In this document: piece by piece, positions 35,827-36,515 of the stretch
Numbering within the stretch: the first letter of the stretch is position 1
Layout of the letters: every line of letters starts with the position of its first letter
Virus record (IMG/VR): IMGVR_UViG_3300030118_001151
Location: 1-36,515 of that record
Direction: 5' to 3' (one strand)
Length of the DNA: 36,515 nucleotides
Origin: a virus
The notes under the pieces: model-generated
Databases searched by the model: none
The model's input: only the letters and a program-made list of their open reading frames with translations
Told to the model about the DNA's origin: nothing
Made by a program: the position numbers and the translations under genes

Positions 35827-36515
35827 CTATAAGGCAATCGCCATTGCAACAGCAAAACCTGCTGTAGCTCCAGAAGATGCTATTGTTAATGTTTCGTTTC
35901 CACCATCATTTCCTTCAGTTAAAGATACTCCAGTTCCAGCAACTAATTTACCATTTAAGAAACCCGGTGTAGTGTCATTTGAACTAACAGATACTTTAAC
36001 GTCTGTATCAGCTACAATAGCGGTCCAAGATGAGCCATTGTAATATTTTAATTCATTAGAACTCGTATTATAAAATAAATCACCCTCATCTAAACTTGAT
36101 GCTGGGTCAGATGATCCTACTCTATATCTTTCAGCAAAACTATTAACACCAGCTATGTTGGAAGCAACAGTTGCCATGTTAGTTACGTTAGTTGAAGTTC
36201 CTAAAGTATTCATTGCTGTAACATTTGATGATGTACCTAATAAATTCATGTCATTAACAACATCAGTTGTACCTAAAGTGTTCATATCAGTTACAACGTC
36301 AGAAGTTCCTAATATACCCATATCAGTAACTACTGCTGAAGTACCAAGTAATCCCATAGCAGTAATATTTGATGAAGTACCTAGTAAACCAATTTCAGTT
36401 GCTTTACCTGCTACTGCACCAATGTCAGTTGCGTCTGCAGCTACTGCATCAATATTTGTTTGCTCAGAAGATGTTGGTTTTAAACTTTGCCACGCAGAAC
36501 CTGTATAATTCTTCA
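35827..36515 (-). CDS. Tail fibre, C-terminal third (continues from base 1)
   Basis: This is the 3' part of the main fibre whose ATG is at 1073. On the circular map the coding sequence is 1073 to 1, then 36412 to 35827; bases 36413-36515 duplicate 103-1. The frame is open through the junction. It contains 12-residue repeats (36178-36393), then 'FAERYRVGSSDPASSLDEGD', 'LFYNTSSNELKYYNGSSWTA' and a final Gly/Thr/Ala-rich end 'LVAGTGVSLTEGNDGGNETL'. The 'D-L-(W/F)-Y-(D/N)-x-x-x-x-x-L-(K/Y)-x-Y-x-(G)-x-x-W' segment is common in fibre tips and also appears, as 'GALYFNSTSNTMKNYTGSAW', in the N-terminal part. Confidence 0.9.
   Translation of the reverse strand, partial: KNYTGSAWQSLKPTSSEQTNIDAVAADATDIGAVAGKATEIGLLGTSSNITAMGLLGTSAVVTDMGILGTSDVVTDMNTLGTTDVVNDMNLLGTSSNVTAMNTLGTSTNVTNMATVASNIAGVNSFAERYRVGSSDPASSLDEGDLFYNTSSNELKYYNGSSWTAIVADTDVKVSVSSNDTTPGFLNGKLVAGTGVSLTEGNDGGNETLTIASSGATAGFAVAMAIAL
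36178..36393 (-). repeat. 36-bp tandem repeats encoding LGTS units in the tail fibre
   Basis: About six 12-residue units follow one another: 'GLLGTSSNITAM', 'GLLGTSAVVTDM', 'GILGTSDVVTDM', 'NTLGTTDVVNDM', 'NLLGTSSNVTAM' and 'NTLGTSTNVTNM'. Each has LGT(S/T) and ends in a hydrophobic residue plus polar pair and Met. Similar 'L-G-T-x-x-x-V-x-D-M-N' arrays occur in cyanophage and pelagiphage fibres in my memory and probably form a beta-helical or coiled shaft of adjustable length. Confidence 0.85.
36413..36515. repeat. Contig-end overlap, right copy
   Basis: Second copy of bases 1-103, with T at 36442 and C at 36511 where the left copy has C and T. It should be removed when closing the circle. 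Confidence 0.92.

Overview
The window is an essentially complete genome of a short-tailed (podovirus-type) tailed phage. By eye it is very AT-rich (not computed), densely packed with small genes, and has almost no intergenic space outside one control region. The head-tail gene set is T7-like in layout: large terminase, portal, scaffold, capsid, tail tube A and B, internal virion proteins, and a fibre with a T7-type N-terminus. No phage RNA polymerase, DNA polymerase, primase, helicase or integrase can be recognised. This content, the AT richness and small-gene families familiar from marine phages suggest a marine phage of an AT-rich bacterium, such as a pelagiphage of SAR11. The host is an inference.

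The map is circular. Bases 1-103 repeat at 36413-36515 with two differences, both at third codon positions. The tail fibre gene that starts at 1073 runs leftward off base 1, re-enters at 36412 in the same frame and stops at 35827 (553 codons including stop). The unique length is therefore about 36,412 bp, and the cut lies inside the fibre gene.

Layout. (1) Late genes read leftward from about 18.7 kb to base 1, and on through the wrap from 36.4 to 28.4 kb: terL, two small proteins sharing a C-terminal motif, portal, a Bbp19-like protein, scaffold, capsid, a putative decoration protein, a terminator, tail tube A and B, a gp13-like GNAT protein, a gp14-like protein, three large ejection proteins (the first with a lytic transglycosylase-like C-terminus), the main fibre, a fibre cassette with duplicated modules and C1q-like heads, then a small-gene block with membrane, coiled-coil and holin-like proteins and basic peptides. 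(2) A 550-bp control region (18.70-19.25 kb) separates late genes from the rightward early genes. It carries a 10-bp inverted repeat, three iteron-like repeats, a candidate promoter and an 11-bp-spaced direct repeat. (3) Rightward early genes (19.25-22.47 kb) are about 16 tiny ORFs, each behind a near-identical ribosome-binding cassette. (4) A leftward island (24.95-22.47 kb) holds a Cro-like regulator, small ORFs, a nuclease-like zinc protein, a winged-helix protein, a Cys/His protein and an Sf6-type small terminase. (5) A rightward recombination/replication block (25.05-28.43 kb) holds a PD-(D/E)XK exonuclease, a secreted small protein, an ERF annealing protein, a DUF6378-like protein and a protein ending in the DNA-binding domain of DnaA.

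Working model: host RNA polymerase transcribes both arms from the control region. The DnaA-like protein may recruit or mimic the host initiator, the exonuclease and ERF protein drive annealing-dependent recombination of replicating DNA, and the separated TerS and TerL package it. Lysis probably relies on the small membrane proteins, because no stand-alone endolysin is recognisable.
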